Counted from the stretch's first letter, positions 1 to 8,250 are shown. The stretch: 38,191 nucleotides of DNA from Acidobacteriota bacterium (GCA_016789705.1 JAEUQR010000004.1:1-38191), one strand, 5' to 3'. Numbers and translations are program-made. Notes: a model not told the origin generated them from the sequence alone.

Positions 1-126
1 ACGCCAGTGGGCCTGCTCCGCCGGACGCTGGGCGGCAACCCGATGGTGCATACGCCCGACGGCGGCAGTTACTGGAAATCGCGGCCGGCGGGCAGCCGGG
101 CCGGCAATCTGACTCGGCAGTTCTAG
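1..126 (+). CDS. C-terminal end of an SxtJ-family membrane protein (partial)
   Basis: Only the last 41 codons are in the window, read in frame from base 1 to a TAG stop at 124-126. The tail carries a TPVGLLRRTLGG stretch, then an SYWKSRP stretch, and ends in RQF. This resembles the C-terminus of SxtJ-type small membrane proteins as I remember them. In other genomes these proteins commonly sit beside a carbamoyltransferase and just before a DUF5989 gene, and a DUF5989 gene does follow here. The stop overlaps the Shine-Dalgarno sequence of that gene, so the two are probably one transcript. The start, the transmembrane part and any upstream carbamoyltransferase lie outside the window. The family call rests on a short tail plus context. 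Confidence 0.6.
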   Translation, partial: TPVGLLRRTLGGNPMVHTPDGGSYWKSRPAGSRAGNLTRQF

Positions 127-135
127 GAGGACGCG

Positions 136-285
136 ATGGGCTTGATGGGCGAGCTGTGGGGATTCATGCGGGAGCGCAAGAAGTGGTGGTTGCTGCCGGT
201 GATCGTCGTCATGGTCGTGGTAGGCACGCTGCTCGTGTTTGCGCAGGGCTCGGCGCTGGCACCGTTCATCTACACGATCTTCTGA
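136..285 (+). CDS. DUF5989 family small membrane protein (49 aa)
   Basis: This is a 49-residue protein with an N-terminal amphipathic stretch (ELWGFMRERKKWW), one hydrophobic segment at about residues 16-34, and the ending FIYTIF. The pattern of ELW, then RKKxWLLP, then QGSALAPFIYT is diagnostic of the DUF5989 family as I know it. These are tiny single-pass inner-membrane proteins of unknown function found next to SxtJ and carbamoyltransferase genes. A strong AGGAGG at 125-130, five bases before the ATG, overlaps the upstream stop codon and fixes the start. The biochemical role is unknown; association with envelope or glycan modification is inferred only from neighbours. Confidence 0.85.
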   Translation: MGLMGELWGFMRERKKWWLLPVIVVMVVVGTLLVFAQGSALAPFIYTIF

Positions 286-352
286 CGTTGCCCGGGAACC
301 TGGGCGGGGCGGGCCGGGGGCTTGCCCGTGGCCGCCGCTAGCGCCCTTGCCG

Positions 353-1510
353 ATGCCTTCGTCCATGCCGTCCGCCATGCCTCAGAACGCGCCACCTTCC
401 GCACGCCGCGTCAAGGTGCTGCTTGCCATCGATGGCCTGGGCATCGGCGGGGCGGAGATGGTGGTTCGAGATCTTGCGCGCCGTGTGGACCCGCGGCGGT
501 TCGATGTCGCCGTCTGTTGCACGAAGAGCCTGGGCACGACGGCCGACGGCCTGCTCCGCGACGGCATCGATGTCTTCGTGCTGCCGCAACGCCCCGACCG
601 ACGCGTCGACTACCTCACGCCCCTGAAGCTCCGGCGGGCCGTGATCGAGCGGCGCGTCGACATCGTGCATACCCATGCGCCAGCGGCGTTCTGGGACGCC
701 GCGATCTGCAAACTCCTCCTGCCCCGTGTCAAGGTCATCAACACCTTCCACTTCGGTAACTATCCGCACGTCAGTCGGTCGCTGAAATGGATGGAGCGTC
801 TTGCGTCTCGCGTCGTCGATCGCCTCGTGGCCGTCGGCCGACAACAGCGCGATGAGATCCTCGCCACCTACGCGCTGCAGCCGCAACGCATGGACACGAT
901 CTGGAATGGCGCGCCGGAGCCGCGCGTGGAAGACACGGGCCCATTCCTCGAGCAGGTGTGCGCTGGTGACCAGCTGGTGGTCGGCACCATCGCCAAGTTG
1001 ATCCCGCAGAAGGGCCTCGACGACCTGTTGCTGGTGGCGAAGCGCTGCCGTGAGTCGGGAGCGCCGATGCGGTTTGTCGTCCTCGGCGAAGGGCCGCTGC
1101 GCGAGAGTCTCGAGCGTCGGCGCCGCGAGCTCGGTGTCGAGGACACCGTCATGTTCATGGGCTGGTTCGAGAACGCCTCAGGTCGCGCCCTGCCGGCCGT
1201 GGACGTGTTCTTCCAGCCGTCGCACTGGGAAGCGATGTCGATTGCCGTGCTCGAGGCCATGGCTGCCGGTCGAGCCATCCTGGCGACACGTGTCGGCGAC
1301 AACCCGCACGTCATCGAGAACGGCGTGACGGGGATCCTGGCGAACGTCGGCGATGTCGAGGGCATGGCGGGGGCGCTGCATCAGCTGCGCGATCCGGCGC
1401 TTCGGCAGCGGCTCGGTCAGGCCGCCCGCCTCGACTACGAGCGGCGTTTCACGCTCGATCACATGATCCGGGCCTACGAAGACCTGTATGCCGAGGTCGC
1501 GGCAGGCTGA
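353..1510 (+). CDS. GT4-type glycosyltransferase
   Basis: This 385-residue GT-B enzyme should move a sugar from a nucleotide-sugar donor onto a lipid-linked or polysaccharide acceptor at the cytoplasmic face of the membrane. The N-terminal domain opens with the glycine-rich GLGIGGAEMVVRDLARR motif typical of GT4 enzymes. The C-terminal domain has the VGTIAKLIPQKGLDDLL strand, the VLGEGPLRESLE motif, and a donor-site region (FFQPSHWEAMSIAVLEAMAAG) with the E-x7-E pattern. The frame is open upstream to 239, but that would overlap the DUF5989 gene. ATGs at 353, 365 and 377 are all possible; 353 is the longest that clears the upstream gene. It ends 3 bases before the ATP-grasp gene. Donor and acceptor cannot be read from sequence. 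Confidence 0.88.
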   Translation: MPSSMPSAMPQNAPPSARRVKVLLAIDGLGIGGAEMVVRDLARRVDPRRFDVAVCCTKSLGTTADGLLRDGIDVFVLPQRPDRRVDYLTPLKLRRAVIERRVDIVHTHAPAAFWDAAICKLLLPRVKVINTFHFGNYPHVSRSLKWMERLASRVVDRLVAVGRQQRDEILATYALQPQRMDTIWNGAPEPRVEDTGPFLEQVCAGDQLVVGTIAKLIPQKGLDDLLLVAKRCRESGAPMRFVVLGEGPLRESLERRRRELGVEDTVMFMGWFENASGRALPAVDVFFQPSHWEAMSIAVLEAMAAGRAILATRVGDNPHVIENGVTGILANVGDVEGMAGALHQLRDPALRQRLGQAARLDYERRFTLDHMIRAYEDLYAEVAAG

Positions 1511-1513
1511 ACG

Positions 1514-2755
1514 ATGACGACGAGAACCCCGCTCGAGCGCACGGACAACAATCCAACACGCGCCGCTGCCGACTGGCCGCCGGCGGTGATTGCGGGCGCC
1601 TACCAGACGGGTGTGCTTGGCATGCGCAGCCTGTTGCGCCGCGGCGTTCGCGCGGTGTGCTTCGACAGTAATCCGCGCCATCCGGGATTCCGTTCCGTAT
1701 ACGGTCCCGCCCGCCTCTGTCCCAATCCCGACGCCGATGGGGAGGGCTGGCTTCGCTTCATGCTCGAACTGGCAGCAGAGTTCAGCGGTCGCCCCGTCCT
1801 GATTCCGAGCTCGGACCAGTTCGTGAGCGCCATGGCGCGCCATGCGGGTGTGCTGGGCGACGCGTATACGCTGTCGCCTGGACTCGCACTGCAGGGTCTG
1901 CTTGCCGACAAGCAGACGCAGTACGGACTGGCGGCCCGCCACGGCATGCCGATGCCAGTCACCGCCGAGGCCGCGTCTGTCGACGAGGTCGCCGCGTTTG
2001 GTGCGTCGGCTGCCTTCCCCTGCCTGATGAAGCCGATGCATTTTCGCGAATGGCAGCGCCTGCCCCGGGACCATCAGCTGTTCGACCGGAAGATCGCCAT
2101 CGCGAAGTCGGCAGACGAGCTGATCGGGCTGTACCGCCTGGCGGCCGGCGTGACGCCGCGCGTCATGCTCCAGGAGATCATTCAGGGGCCCGACACGGCG
2201 AAGCGTGTGTATCTGTCGTGCTACGACGCCCACAGTCGGCGCCTCGGTCACGCCATGTTCAAGGAGCTGCGCTGCGAACCCGTCGGCTTCGGGCCGGCCA
2301 GCGTCACCGAGCCCGTGCGCGACGATGAGACCGATGACGTCTGTGACCGGTTCCTTCGAGCCATCGGCTACGTGGGCATCTGCGAGATTGAGATGAAGTG
2401 GGACGCACGCGACGGCCGCGTCAAGCTGATCGAAGCCAATCCCCGGCTGTCCGGCAGCGGTGATGCGGCGCCCTACGCCGGAGTGGACCTTTGCTGGATC
2501 CACTATCTCGACCTCATCGGACGGCCGGTCGAGCCGGTGGCTCCCGACGGCCGTGATTTCCGTCATCTCGTCCTGCGCGCCGACGGCAGCGCCATCCCCG
2601 CGTATTGGCGGGCCGGACTGCTTGGTGTCGGCGATCTGCTCCGGTCGTACCGGCCGCCGCTGGCGTTCTACGACCTGGACCTTCGTGATTGGCGGTACTC
2701 GGCGCGGACACTCGTGCACGCTGCCCGCGCGTTCGCCCGGACCGTTGTGCGATAA
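1514..2755 (+). CDS. ATP-grasp family carboxylate ligase-like enzyme
   Basis: This 413-residue protein looks like a cytosolic ATP-grasp ligase, which would activate a carboxylate as an acyl phosphate and couple it to an amine or other nucleophile. The N-terminus has a Rossmann-like region (VIAGAYQTGVLGMRSLL). The central ATP-grasp part has LLADKQTQYGLAARHGMPMP, a nucleotide-binding lysine strand (FPCLMKPMHF), and the metal-binding LIEANPRLSGSG segment. The family is close to the predicted ATP-grasp enzymes and D-aspartate-ligase-like proteins often found in polysaccharide loci. The gene starts three bases after the upstream glycosyltransferase stop and ends six bases before the next gene. A role in adding an amino acid or similar group to a sugar acid is plausible but inferred. 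Confidence 0.8.
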   Translation: MTTRTPLERTDNNPTRAAADWPPAVIAGAYQTGVLGMRSLLRRGVRAVCFDSNPRHPGFRSVYGPARLCPNPDADGEGWLRFMLELAAEFSGRPVLIPSSDQFVSAMARHAGVLGDAYTLSPGLALQGLLADKQTQYGLAARHGMPMPVTAEAASVDEVAAFGASAAFPCLMKPMHFREWQRLPRDHQLFDRKIAIAKSADELIGLYRLAAGVTPRVMLQEIIQGPDTAKRVYLSCYDAHSRRLGHAMFKELRCEPVGFGPASVTEPVRDDETDDVCDRFLRAIGYVGICEIEMKWDARDGRVKLIEANPRLSGSGDAAPYAGVDLCWIHYLDLIGRPVEPVAPDGRDFRHLVLRADGSAIPAYWRAGLLGVGDLLRSYRPPLAFYDLDLRDWRYSARTLVHAARAFARTVVR

Positions 2756-2761
2756 AACGAC

Positions 2762-3712
2762 ATGACTGACGCGCGCGTGTTTCACGAGACCGTTCTTGGC
2801 TTCGACGCGGTCGTGCTCGAGAACGACACAGTACGGGCCGTCGTGCTGCCTTCGCTCGGCGGGCGCGTGTGGGAACTCGACGATAAGATCCGAGGGCGCC
2901 AATGGATCTGGCACCGCGACGGCGTTCCTCCCGCGAAGGTGGCGGCCGGGGCGCCGTACGACGACGTGTGGGCTGGCGGCTGGGAAGAACTCTTTCCGAA
3001 CGACGCCGCCGGTATGTTCGAGGGCCGGATGTTGCCTGATCACGGCGAATGGTGGACCTACGACTGGACGATCGACAAGACGACCGCGGGCGCCGCGGCC
3101 GTGCTGCGCCTGCGCACGACGTCGAGCGTGGTGCGCGCTGTCTGCGAAAAGGAGTTCCGACTCGCGGCCGGCGCCTCCAGCCTGTCGGTCACCTATCGCA
3201 TCCGCAGCGGCGAGGCCGTGCCGTTCCACTTCCTGTTCAAGCAGCACTTCCCCGTGCTCCTGCACTCCGACTGCCGGCTTCGCCTTCCAGGGGGTCGGGT
3301 CGACGCCGTGGACCCGGCCTTTGGCACGGTATTGCCGGGGCCTGGCCCGTTCAAGTGGCCGCACGCGGTTCACGCAGGGCGAAGTGTCAACCTCGAGGTC
3401 GTGCCTGCGCGAGAGTCGGGGCAGCGTGAGTTCGTCTACGTCGGCGAGTTGCCGGGCGGCTGGTGCGGTGTCGACGATACCCGCGTTGGCGCGTCGTTGC
3501 GCATGGACTTCGACCCGACGGTGTTCCCCTTCACGTGGCTCTTCCTTTCGTATGGTGGCTGGCGCGACGTCTACACCGCCGTCCTGGAGCCCTGCACCAA
3601 CATGCCGAAAGACCTGTCGGAGGCTGTCCGGCGCGGGCAATCGGCCTGCCTGATGCCGGAACAGTCCTTCGAAACGACCGTGACCGTGACGCTGGGGGGA
3701 GTCCCGTCCTGA
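2762..3712 (+). CDS. Aldose 1-epimerase-like (galactose mutarotase-fold) protein
   Basis: This 316-residue soluble protein has the early strand pattern of mutarotase-fold proteins (VRAVVLPSLGGRVWEL, then WGGWEELFPND and PDHGEWW). Aldose 1-epimerases interconvert sugar anomers, but many family members with this fold have other sugar-binding roles. The WEELFPN and HGEWW stretches correspond to the usual NxxG/DG and HG regions around the sugar site. No signal peptide is seen. The TGA stop at 3710-3712 overlaps the ATG of the cytidylyltransferase by one base, so the two are probably translationally coupled and may act on the same sugar. The exact catalytic residues are not confidently identified. 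Confidence 0.72.
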   Translation: MTDARVFHETVLGFDAVVLENDTVRAVVLPSLGGRVWELDDKIRGRQWIWHRDGVPPAKVAAGAPYDDVWAGGWEELFPNDAAGMFEGRMLPDHGEWWTYDWTIDKTTAGAAAVLRLRTTSSVVRAVCEKEFRLAAGASSLSVTYRIRSGEAVPFHFLFKQHFPVLLHSDCRLRLPGGRVDAVDPAFGTVLPGPGPFKWPHAVHAGRSVNLEVVPARESGQREFVYVGELPGGWCGVDDTRVGASLRMDFDPTVFPFTWLFLSYGGWRDVYTAVLEPCTNMPKDLSEAVRRGQSACLMPEQSFETTVTVTLGGVPS

Positions 3713-4431
3713 TGCAGGCCATCGCCGTCATCCCCGCCCGGATGGGCTCGACCCGGTTTCCCGGCAAGCCTTTGGCGCTGCTCGGCGGCCGACCCATGGT
3801 CGAGCACGTCTATCGCGGGACGGTCGCCTGCGCCCGGCTGGCGGAGGTCGTAGTCGCCACTTGCGATACCGCGATTCGCGACGCCGTCGTAGCCTTCGGG
3901 GGCCAGGCGGAGCTCACCAGCGCGTCGCACGTTCGCGCGACCGATCGCGTCGCCGAGGTGAGCGCCCGGCGTTCTGCCGAGGTCGTGGTGATGGTGCAGG
4001 GCGACGAGCCCATGATCACTCCGGAAATGGTCACCGCGGCCATCGAGGGCCTGGCGGCCGACCCGGCGGTCGGCTGCATCAATCTCGCGGCCATCATCGA
4101 CGACGAACGAGAGGCGCTCGATCCCAACACGATCAAGGTTGTCACGTCGGCGCGAGGCCGGGCGCTCTACTTCTCGCGCTCGCCGATTCCGGCGCAGTTC
4201 GCGCCCCACGCTGTCCAGAAGCAGGTGTGCGTCATCGCCTTCCGGCGCGAGGCGCTTGCCCGGTTCTCCACGCTGCCCTCAGGGCCGCTGGAGCAGCTGG
4301 AGTCCATCGATATGCTGCGCTTCCTGGAGCACGACCTGCCGGTTGGTATCGTGCGGACGACGGCACGCACGCAGGCCGTCGATACGCCAGACGACCTCGC
4401 GCGCGTAAGTCACCTTCTGGGGTTCCGGTAG
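3712..4431 (+). CDS. KdsB-like CMP-sugar cytidylyltransferase, divergent
   Basis: This 239-residue protein opens with IPARMGSTRFPGKPLALLGGRPM, the CTP-binding signature of 3-deoxy-manno-octulosonate cytidylyltransferase (KdsB). VQGDEPMI, DPNTIKVV, ALYFSRSPIP and VDTPDDLARV follow in KdsB order. KdsB joins CTP and Kdo to give CMP-Kdo in the cytosol. Two conserved sugar-site segments differ here. The usual HxSGTxR is HVRATDR, and the usual HxGIYxYR is QVCVIAFR. The enzyme may therefore activate a different acid sugar, so I do not assign kdsB. A GGGGGAG stretch lies about 11 bases before the ATG, which overlaps the upstream stop. It is followed within 3 bases by a dehydrogenase gene. Confidence 0.82.
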   Translation: MQAIAVIPARMGSTRFPGKPLALLGGRPMVEHVYRGTVACARLAEVVVATCDTAIRDAVVAFGGQAELTSASHVRATDRVAEVSARRSAEVVVMVQGDEPMITPEMVTAAIEGLAADPAVGCINLAAIIDDEREALDPNTIKVVTSARGRALYFSRSPIPAQFAPHAVQKQVCVIAFRREALARFSTLPSGPLEQLESIDMLRFLEHDLPVGIVRTTARTQAVDTPDDLARVSHLLGFR

Positions 4432-4434
4432 GCC

Positions 4435-5379
4435 ATGGCGGCGCCCACGATTCTGGTGACCGCGCCTCGCGCTTGCGAGGCCATCGACGTCTACCGGGAG
4501 GCGCTCGAGTCGCGCGGCTGGCGCCTCCTCGTCCACCCACCGGCGGAGCGACACGACGAAGCATCCCTGCTGGGGCTGGTGCCCGGAGTGGAGGCGCTCA
4601 TCTGCGGTGACGACAAGGTGACCGACCGCGTGCTCGCGGCGGCGCCGACTCTGCGGGTGATTGCCAAGTGGGGCACGGGCCTCGACTCGATCGATCGCGC
4701 GGCGGCACAGCGCCGGGGTGTGGAAGTCTGCAATACGCCAGACGCGTTCAGTGAGCCGGTCGCCGACTCGGTGATGGCGTACCTGCTGGACTTCGCCCGC
4801 CGGCCCGGTGAGATGACCGCTGCCATGCGCGCCGGCCGCTGGCAGCGCCAGCCGCTCGTGGCGCTGAACGAACTCACGCTCGGCATCGTCGGCTTCGGGC
4901 ACATCGGCAAGGCCGTCGCGCGCCGGGCTGCTGCGTTCGGCATGCGCGTGCTCGCCCATGACATTCGCCCGATCGACGACGACGCGCGGCTGCTCGGGGC
5001 CCGCGTGACGGCGCTCGACGATCTGCTCGCGTGGAGCGACTGCATCACGCTGCACGCAGACTTGCGCCCGGAGAACCGGCATGTCATCGACGCGGCGGCG
5101 CTCGCGCGCCTGCGCCCGACTGCGCTGCTTGTCAACACGGCGCGAGGTGCCCTCGTCGATGAGCAGGCACTGGCCGCGGCCATTGCGTCGGGACGGATCG
5201 CCGGTGCCGCGCTCGACGTCTTCGAGGACGAACCACTGCCGGCCTCGAGTCCGCTGCGGGCGCTCGATCACGTGCATCTGGCTCCGCACAATTCCAACAG
5301 CAGCCCCGCGGCTGCCGCGCGTGTCCACGCCAACACCATCAGGCACGTCATCCGTGTCCTTGGCCCCGTCGCATCATGA
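4435..5379 (+). CDS. D-2-hydroxyacid dehydrogenase (SerA/phosphoglycerate dehydrogenase-like)
   Basis: This 314-residue NAD-dependent dehydrogenase would oxidise a D-2-hydroxy acid to a 2-keto acid, or catalyse the reverse. The coenzyme motif GFGHIG is at residues 153-158. The catalytic triad is visible as Arg237 in VNTARG, Glu266 in DVFEDEP and His285 in LAPHN. The length fits a minimal family member without the regulatory ACT domain of many SerA proteins. Its last four bases overlap the start of the glycosyltransferase-dehydrogenase fusion (ATGA), and it follows the cytidylyltransferase by three bases. This tight linkage suggests a role in sugar-acid synthesis rather than serine synthesis, but the substrate is inferred only from context. 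Confidence 0.85.
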   Translation: MAAPTILVTAPRACEAIDVYREALESRGWRLLVHPPAERHDEASLLGLVPGVEALICGDDKVTDRVLAAAPTLRVIAKWGTGLDSIDRAAAQRRGVEVCNTPDAFSEPVADSVMAYLLDFARRPGEMTAAMRAGRWQRQPLVALNELTLGIVGFGHIGKAVARRAAAFGMRVLAHDIRPIDDDARLLGARVTALDDLLAWSDCITLHADLRPENRHVIDAAALARLRPTALLVNTARGALVDEQALAAAIASGRIAGAALDVFEDEPLPASSPLRALDHVHLAPHNSNSSPAAAARVHANTIRHVIRVLGPVAS

Positions 5380-7286
5380 CCAGCCACAATCCGCCCGAGA
5401 CCAGTATCATCATCCGCGCGTTCAACGAGGAGCGCTGGCTGCCCGAGGTGCTGGCCGCGCTCGATCGGCAGAAGTACCGTGATTTCGAAGTCCTGCTCGT
5501 CGACTCCGGATCGGTCGATCGCACGCGCGACATCGCGGCGGCCCATGGGGCCCGGATCGTGCGATTGCGGTCAGAGGACTTCACGTTCGGCCATTCGCTC
5601 AACGTCGGCATCCGCGAGGCGCGCGGCCAGTTCATGGCCATCGTGTCGGCGCATGCCATCCCGGCCGACGAGCACTGGCTGGAAAAGCTCGTGGCTCCAC
5701 TGCGCGATGCCAACACGGCGATGGTCTACGGCGGTCAACGCGGTCACGAGATATCGAAGTTCGCGGAATGTCGCGACTTCGAGCGGATGTTTCCAGCCGT
5801 GCGGCATGAAGTTGACCCGGAGCGCCCGTTCGCCAACAACGCCAATTCAGCGGTGACCCGATCACTCTGGGAACAGCACCAGTTCGACGAGGGCCTGCCG
5901 GGTCTCGAGGACATCGAGTGGGCGAAGTACTGGATGAAGGCGGGCCGGAAGGTCATCTACGAGCCTGAGGCGTGCATCATCCACGTCCACAACGAAACCT
6001 GGCCGCAGGTGCGGCGGCGGTACCACCGCGAAGGGATGGCGGCGCGGTGGGTAGGCATCCGCATTCTGCGTCATATTCCCGGCGAGGTCCTGCGGGAGTG
6101 CCTGTGGTGTGTGCACGACTTCTGGCTCGCACTGCGAGCCGGCCGCGTGCTTGCGCTGGCGTCGCAAATCCTCCGCTTCCGTTACGAGAAGCTCCGGGGC
6201 ACCGTCGGCGGCATCGTCGACAGTCGCGGCATCGCTAACCCGGCCCGGCGCGCCGAGATGTTCTTCCAGACCGGATTCCCGGCGGTGGTCGTGCATGGTC
6301 CGCACCGGGCGCGGCTCGAGGAGCGCGCCGTGCCGAGCCTGAAGCCGGGCGAAGTGCTGGTGCGCGTCTCTCACGTCGGCATCTGCGGCACGGATCTCGA
6401 AATCCTCGAAGGCACCCTGGGCTACTACCGCTCGGGCATGGCGAAGTACCCGATCGTCCCGGGACACGAATCATCAGGGACGATCGTCGCGGTCGGGCCG
6501 CGCATCACCGATATCAGCGAAGGTGATCGCGTCGTCGTCGAGTGTATTCAGGGCTGCGGTGTGTGCCCGGCGTGTGCGCGCGACGAGGCTATCCGGTGCA
6601 GCGAACGGCGCGAGGTCGGCGTCATCGGCCAGGACGGCGCTTACGCCGCGTATCTGGTGGCCCGGGCGCGACATGTGCACCGTGTCCCGCCAGGCGTGAC
6701 GCTGGCGCAGGCGGCACTGACAGAGCCGCTCGCTGTCGTGCTCAAGGGGTTGCGGCGTCTGGGGGCCACCGGTCCGGCCACAACGCGGCGCCGCTGCGCG
6801 GTTGTCGGCGCTGGCACCATCGGCCAGCTGACGGCGCGCGTCCTGTCGCTCTGGGGGCACGCGGTGACCGTGATCGATCAGGAACGGCCGCGGCTGGCAC
6901 TGCTCGACGGTGTGGCGACGACAACGACGGCGCTCGACAACATCGGCGAGTTCGAGTGGATCGTCGAGGCGACGGGCAGCCAGCAGGTGCTGAAGACGCT
7001 ACTGGAGCACTCGGCGACCGGGGCGACGCTCCTGCTCCTCGGGCTGCCGTACTCCGAGCAGCCTTTCAGCTTCGAGTCGGTGGTCTCGTTCGACCGCGCA
7101 ATCCTGGGGTCGGTGGGCAGTAGTGGCGCCGACTTCAAGCAGGCGCTCGCCACGCTGCCGCTCATCGACACGACCGCGTTCCTTCAGTCAGCGTTTCCGT
7201 TGTCGCAGTTTGAGAAGGCCTGGGACGAGTTCCGGCGCCGGTCGGCACTGAAGGTGATGCTGCAGGCGGACGAAGGGGCGGCGTAG
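5376..7286 (+). CDS. Fusion of GT2 glycosyltransferase and zinc-dependent alcohol dehydrogenase
   Basis: This is one uninterrupted 636-codon frame with two complete enzymes. Residues 1 to about 285 form a GT2 glycosyltransferase: TSIIIRAFNEERWLPEVL, VDSGSVDRT, FGHSLNVGIREARG, then SAHAIPAD and a GLEDIEWAKY region. From about residue 300 there is a full medium-chain alcohol dehydrogenase. It has a catalytic-zinc cysteine (C337 in GICGTD), PGHE at 362-364, a structural-zinc set C394-C397-C400-C408, and a Rossmann motif VGAGTIG near 477-483. Met295 could in principle begin a separate dehydrogenase, but no stop or obvious ribosome site separates the halves. The fusion suggests that a sugar is oxidised or reduced next to its transfer. 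It overlaps the upstream dehydrogenase by four bases and ends this gene group. Confidence 0.88.
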   Translation: MTSHNPPETSIIIRAFNEERWLPEVLAALDRQKYRDFEVLLVDSGSVDRTRDIAAAHGARIVRLRSEDFTFGHSLNVGIREARGQFMAIVSAHAIPADEHWLEKLVAPLRDANTAMVYGGQRGHEISKFAECRDFERMFPAVRHEVDPERPFANNANSAVTRSLWEQHQFDEGLPGLEDIEWAKYWMKAGRKVIYEPEACIIHVHNETWPQVRRRYHREGMAARWVGIRILRHIPGEVLRECLWCVHDFWLALRAGRVLALASQILRFRYEKLRGTVGGIVDSRGIANPARRAEMFFQTGFPAVVVHGPHRARLEERAVPSLKPGEVLVRVSHVGICGTDLEILEGTLGYYRSGMAKYPIVPGHESSGTIVAVGPRITDISEGDRVVVECIQGCGVCPACARDEAIRCSERREVGVIGQDGAYAAYLVARARHVHRVPPGVTLAQAALTEPLAVVLKGLRRLGATGPATTRRRCAVVGAGTIGQLTARVLSLWGHAVTVIDQERPRLALLDGVATTTTALDNIGEFEWIVEATGSQQVLKTLLEHSATGATLLLLGLPYSEQPFSFESVVSFDRAILGSVGSSGADFKQALATLPLIDTTAFLQSAFPLSQFEKAWDEFRRRSALKVMLQADEGAA

Positions 7287-7332
7287 GGCGCCCGGCCGCC
7301 CCGCTGGCCGGCCGCGGCTGGGGGATGGCGGT

Positions 7333-7360
7333 GCCGTTCCGCACGGAGAGGCGGAACGGC
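7333..7360. terminator. Hairpin between convergent genes, candidate bidirectional terminator
   Basis: A perfect 10-base inverted repeat (GCCGTTCCGC at 7333-7342, GCGGAACGGC at 7351-7360) encloses an 8-base loop. It lies between the stop of the fusion gene at 7286 and the stop of the convergent jelly-roll gene at 7372, where a shared terminator is expected. Neither strand has a T-run after the stem, so it is not a classic intrinsic terminator and may act with Rho or as an mRNA 3' stabiliser. Confidence 0.6.
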
Positions 7361-7371
7361 TCCGGTCGCTG

Positions 7372-8226
7372 CTACTGTGGCGGAAGGATCCGCAGGTTGC
7401 CCGGCGTCGCCGGCAATGTCGAGCCGCGGTGCCACGAACTATCAAAGGCAGTCGCGGCTTCGAATCCCGTGTGTCGATAGGCGTGGACGCCGCCCGATTG
7501 CAGGCCGTTGTTGTTGTAGGCGCCGAAGAACACATAGCGCCAGCGATCCGGTTGCAGCAGAATGCCCGTCCGCTGGGCCGTCGGCCGATTGTAGTCGTTG
7601 CTGTTGACCCAGATCTTGTAACCGCCGTTCGGGTTCGAGCCGGTGGATGCGATGATCTCGAGCTGCACGTTCACCCACGTGCCAACATTAATCGCCGGTG
7701 CGTCAGCGGGGTCTTCGCCGCCGTCGATCGCCACGCGCAGGTAGCGCGCCTGACGGCCGCCCTCCGCGCCACGATAGCTGACGATGACACGGCAGCGGTC
7801 GCCACATCCGTCGCCGATGATCAGGATCTTGTTGGTAAGCGTTGTCGGCGAGCCATCGTTCGAGTACACGCCGCGGAAGTTCGTCTCGGGGGTGAAGCGC
7901 ATCCGCCAGCGGTAGAACCGGCGCGCCCCCGGCGCGGGGTCTGAGGCTTCGAGGTTGCCGTTCCAGCCCCAGTCGTACTCACCGCCGTAGTAGCGCACGC
8001 TGGAGCCGGTGTAGCGCTGCACCATGTCGTACGCGTTCTCGCCTTGCGGCCCGCCACCTTCGACCCGTGTGGTCGTGTGAGTGGCGGCGCTTCCGACGGT
8101 GCCCGGCCACCCGCCGCTCGGCGCTGCCGTCGACGAGTAGTCCATCCTGAAGAACACCTGAGCGAAGGCAGCGTTGGCGGTGAGCGCCGCCAGGACGAGA
8201 GCAAGTCCGATCGACCGAATCTGCAT
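7372..8226 (-). CDS. Secreted jelly-roll (LamG / polysaccharide-lyase-like) protein, copy 1
   Basis: The 284-residue product starts with a signal peptide (MQIRSIGLALVLAALTANAAFA, cleavage probably before QVFF). The body is rich in beta-strand signals: RFYRWRMRFTP, KILIIGDGCGDRC, WVNVQLEIIAS and GGYKIWVNSND resemble the concanavalin-like fold of LamG domains and many polysaccharide lyases. Catalytic residues are not identifiable, so it may bind rather than cut glycan. It ends in PGNLRILPPQ, closely matching the tail of the protein at 29214-30179. A longer in-frame start upstream would precede a perfect signal peptide, so the ATG at 8226 is chosen; a GGAG lies before it. A sigma-54-like promoter lies just upstream. 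The protein is probably periplasmic or extracellular. Confidence 0.75.
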   Translation of the reverse strand: MQIRSIGLALVLAALTANAAFAQVFFRMDYSSTAAPSGGWPGTVGSAATHTTTRVEGGGPQGENAYDMVQRYTGSSVRYYGGEYDWGWNGNLEASDPAPGARRFYRWRMRFTPETNFRGVYSNDGSPTTLTNKILIIGDGCGDRCRVIVSYRGAEGGRQARYLRVAIDGGEDPADAPAINVGTWVNVQLEIIASTGSNPNGGYKIWVNSNDYNRPTAQRTGILLQPDRWRYVFFGAYNNNGLQSGGVHAYRHTGFEAATAFDSSWHRGSTLPATPGNLRILPPQ

Positions 8227-8250
8227 CGTAATAAACTCCGGTGGCCAACC

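Noticed and set aside
1178..3640. A minus-strand open frame of 820 codons
   Set aside because: It lies opposite three clearly recognisable genes and its translation has no domain-like pattern; long antisense frames are expected in DNA of this GC content.
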